The position numbers were made by a program, and so were the translations under genes. Shown here piece by piece: positions 5,073 to 6,781 of a stretch of 6,781 bases of DNA (positions are counted from its first letter, which is position 1; each line of letters begins with the position of its first letter). The stretch is from an uncultured Candidatus Berkelbacteria bacterium (lineage in GTDB: Bacteria > Patescibacteriota > UBA1384 > CAILIB01), in NCBI GenBank assembly GCA_937895715.1, contig CALBLZ010000094.1:1-6781 (forward strand), read 5' to 3'. The notes beneath the pieces are model-generated. The model was not told the origin of the DNA, did no database searches, and saw only the letters and a program-made list of their open reading frames with translations.

Positions 5073-5918
5073 ATGCTCAGTCGCACCCTCATCATCAGCA
5101 TTGTAGTAGTAGTCATCCTCGGTATGCTCGCCCTCATGTTGCCGGGCCCGACTGTGGAGCCTGAGTCGAGCACCGCAACCCCATCGCCAACTTTCTCCAC
5201 AGCACCAGCGACAGTAGCACCTTCTGCAGCCGCTGCTTCGGTTTCCTGGCTGTTTAACGGAACTGCATGGGCACCGAGCAGTGCGGCACCAACCTGCCCT
5301 TCTCCACTCGGGCTCCAGTCACCGGTTGATGTAAGCAAGGCAACGGCCATCTTGTACCCTGGCCAGAGCCGTGGTGGAAACTACAAGGCGCATGGTGGTT
5401 TCCGGTTTGATACCTCTCCTACAAACGACGTCCCCGTTTCTCTGGCGCTCGACGCCACCCTACTTCGTGGATCCCGCTACATTGAGTCGGGCGTAGTACA
5501 AATCATGCTCGATTTTGTACACCCTTGCGGGTACTTGCTGCGCTACGATCACCTGTTAACCCTCTCCCCAGAGTTCCAGGCACTTGTAGATGCCACACTC
5601 CCCGAAGCTAAACCTAACGCCTCAGAAACCAAGCGGTTTCCCGCTACCAAGGAGTTCTCTAAAGGCACGGTCATCGCCACGGCAATTGGGTTCCCAGCTC
5701 CAAATAAGAACATAAGCGCAGACTTTGGCGTGTACGACCTACGCACACCAAACGAAGTATCGAAGACCGCTGCATTCCAAGCCAAGGTTGGTAATTTCAA
5801 GGAAATGACATATTTTGGCACCTGCTGGCTGGACCTGCTCCCAGATGCTGACAAAAAAGTTGCAAAGGCGCTCCCCGGCTCAGGCACAGAAGGAAAGGTT
5901 AGCGACTACTGCAAGTAA
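5073..5918 (+). CDS. Exported protein with degenerate M23/LytM-like domain
   Basis: A 281-residue protein. Residues 5-24 are a single hydrophobic helix (anchor or signal peptide, no lipobox), 28-57 an Ala/Ser/Thr/Pro-rich linker, and about 75-225 a globular domain. The order of elements suggests a duplicated-hybrid M23 fold: YKAHGGFRFD (104-113, cf. H-x-G-x-D), DVPVSLALDATLL (119-131, cf. G-x-P-V-x-A), LLRYDHLL (155-162, cf. Y-x-H-L), FSKGTVIATAIG (195-206), and SADFGVYDLR (215-224) where active enzymes have H-L-H-F-E. The second catalytic H-x-H is thus absent, so it is probably not an active endopeptidase and may bind the wall or another protein. Cysteines 75, 152, 251 and 280 could form two disulfides outside the cell. 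An in-frame TAA at 5061-5063 fixes the start at 5073 or later. The family call is tentative; the exported nature is firm. Confidence 0.6.
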   Translation: MLSRTLIISIVVVVILGMLALMLPGPTVEPESSTATPSPTFSTAPATVAPSAAAASVSWLFNGTAWAPSSAAPTCPSPLGLQSPVDVSKATAILYPGQSRGGNYKAHGGFRFDTSPTNDVPVSLALDATLLRGSRYIESGVVQIMLDFVHPCGYLLRYDHLLTLSPEFQALVDATLPEAKPNASETKRFPATKEFSKGTVIATAIGFPAPNKNISADFGVYDLRTPNEVSKTAAFQAKVGNFKEMTYFGTCWLDLLPDADKKVAKALPGSGTEGKVSDYCK

Positions 5919-5942
5919 GCTGCACGCTACAACTAAACAAAA

Positions 5943-5973
5943 GGTCTCCGGCAGAAATGCTGGAGACCCTTTT
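5943..5973. terminator. Bidirectional intrinsic terminator between convergent genes
   Basis: GGTCTCCGGCA (5943-5953) and TGCTGGAGACC (5958-5968) form an 11-bp stem with one G-U pair on the plus strand, closed by a GAAA loop. CTTTT follows on the plus strand (5969-5973) and TTTTGTTT on the minus strand (from 5942 down). It ends the M23-like gene (stop 5918) and the permease gene (stop 5994). Confidence 0.9.
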
Positions 5974-5993
5974 GCACACCCACAAACCGTTGG

Positions 5994-6781
5994 TTACTCG
6001 TAGCGGAGGGCGTCGATTGGATCAAGCCGAGCCGCACGGCGAGCTGGGAGCGTTCCGGCGAGGAACGTAATGAACATAATGGTAAGCATAATCATCACTA
6101 CCGACTGCAGAGGGAATACTAGGAGCTGCAGACCTTCGAAATCTTTGAGGAATCCGTCGGTTGCAATGCGGTTAATCACTGCGCCAGCGCCACTGGCAGC
6201 AAGTACTCCGAGCAAACTCCCCCAGAACCCAAGGAGGACTGCTTCTACGCTAAAGAGTAAGAATATTTTGCCACCACTGAGACCAATTGCCTTCATTAAG
6301 CCAATTTCTCGGGTACGCTCTTGTACTGCCATAAACAGCGTATTAATGACCCCAAAAGCAGCGGCAAGCAGGGCAATTGCACCGAAGAGCGTGAAGATCA
6401 CCGCAACACCGGCAATAACCTGCTTGAGAATGCCGATGGTGTCTTCTACCGTCATAGCGGTGTAGCCAGCATCCTTGAGGCGGGTTTTTAAATTGGTCAG
6501 CTCGTCGCTAGACAAGGCCGTGTCGAAGCGAGCAACAACTAGGTTGTACTGATCCTTTGCCGAATCCGGTAACCCAAGGCTCTGTACTTCTACTAGCTTT
6601 TTACTCAGCTGCTCATTCATGTTTGCGCCGCCAGCAGCAACTAAACTCTTCAGCTGCACTCCGCTTACCTTTGCTTCAACTTCAGTGACCACACCATTTG
6701 CTGACGTTAGACCAAGTTTAATGGTCTTTCCCACCACATCTTCGTAGTCTGAAAAGCCAAGCACCGATACGTAACGAGACG
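5994..6781 (-). CDS. FtsX/MacB-type ABC transporter permease, N-terminus cut by right edge
   Basis: The frame is open from the right edge to TAA at 5996-5994, giving 261 visible codons; the true start lies outside. A GTG at 6764 is an internal Val within the continuous sequence SRYVSVLGFSDYEDVVGKTI and should not be taken as the start. The first ~105 visible residues are the end of an extracytoplasmic MacB-type domain. Then comes an FtsX-type domain with three membrane segments, separated by the coupling motif INTLFMAVQERTREIGLMKAI, which contacts the ATPase. It ends with the family's PARRAARLDPIDALRYE. Such permeases pair with an LolD/MacB-like ATPase and export peptides, lipoproteins or drugs, or transmit force to cell-wall enzymes. 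The ATPase gene is not in the window and is likely to be upstream, beyond the right edge. Substrate unknown. Confidence 0.9.
   Translation of the reverse strand, partial: SRYVSVLGFSDYEDVVGKTIKLGLTSANGVVTEVEAKVSGVQLKSLVAAGGANMNEQLSKKLVEVQSLGLPDSAKDQYNLVVARFDTALSSDELTNLKTRLKDAGYTAMTVEDTIGILKQVIAGVAVIFTLFGAIALLAAAFGVINTLFMAVQERTREIGLMKAIGLSGGKIFLLFSVEAVLLGFWGSLLGVLAASGAGAVINRIATDGFLKDFEGLQLLVFPLQSVVMIMLTIMFITFLAGTLPARRAARLDPIDALRYE

Noticed and set aside
4991..5350. Minus-strand ORF of 119 codons over the helD leader promoter and the start of the M23-like gene
   Set aside because: It is an Ala/Gly/Thr-rich shadow of the exported protein's low-complexity linker, has no domain, and ends inside the promoter region. 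The plus-strand frame has a signal anchor and folded-domain motifs.
5549..6465. Opposite-strand ORFs at 5549-5887 (minus) and 6070-6465 (plus)
   Set aside because: They are shadows of the M23-like protein and the FtsX-type permease, both of which have clear N-terminal or C-terminal family features.
5994..6764. GTG at 6764 as the permease start
   Set aside because: The frame stays open to the window edge and the upstream residues continue the expected extracytoplasmic domain; starting there would remove the first membrane helix that the family requires.
1..6781. CRISPR array, tRNA, mobile element or defence system
   Set aside because: No regularly spaced repeats, cloverleaf, transposase, integrase, terminal repeats or nuclease/toxin motifs were seen; the HelD-like ATPase has no partner that would suggest a defence helicase system.

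Overview
The window reads as a compact bacterial chromosome segment of roughly 50% GC, using the standard bacterial code (Trp is TGG, and no TGA is read through). It carries seven protein genes plus one possible short leader ORF. The style of several proteins (a cupin with an HEENDQ motif, a small divergent Ham1 pyrophosphatase, membrane-anchored proteins with Ser/Thr/Pro linkers), tight packing and scarce Shine-Dalgarno sites suggest a Candidate Phyla Radiation (Patescibacteria) genome. This assignment is an inference of about even confidence. I see no tRNA, rRNA, CRISPR array, insertion sequence or phage gene.

Layout. Positions 1-841 (minus) hold a family-2-like glycosyltransferase whose C-terminus lies beyond the left edge. 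A 134-bp divergent spacer separates it from a membrane-anchored rhodanese (976-1440, plus). Convergent to that is a two-gene minus-strand unit: a cupin (1937-2338) directly abutted by an ICMT/PEMT-like membrane methyltransferase with a GTG start (1469-1936). A 163-bp divergent spacer leads to a Ham1/ITPA-type nucleotide pyrophosphatase (2502-3047, plus). Its stop codon overlaps the stop of a convergent HelD-like superfamily-1 ATPase (3044-4876, minus). A 196-bp divergent region follows, then a secreted or anchored protein with a degenerate M23/LytM-like domain (5073-5918, plus). A strong bidirectional terminator (5943-5968) separates that gene from a FtsX/MacB-type ABC permease (5994 to the right edge, minus), whose N-terminus is missing.

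The genes do not form one pathway. Common threads are the cell envelope (glycosyltransferase, anchored rhodanese, membrane methyltransferase, M23-like exported protein, permease) and housekeeping (nucleotide-pool cleaning, RNA polymerase recycling).

The most interesting stretch is upstream of helD. A near-consensus minus-strand promoter (TTGACA, 17 bp, TG-extended TAATAT; 4998-5026) should start a transcript at about 4991. That transcript would contain a 24-codon ORF (4914-4988) whose stop abuts an intrinsic terminator (4892-4915), all before the helD start at 4876. This is the architecture of an attenuated leader or a roughly 100-nt small RNA. A terminator here has no other evident gene to terminate, because the flanking genes are divergent.
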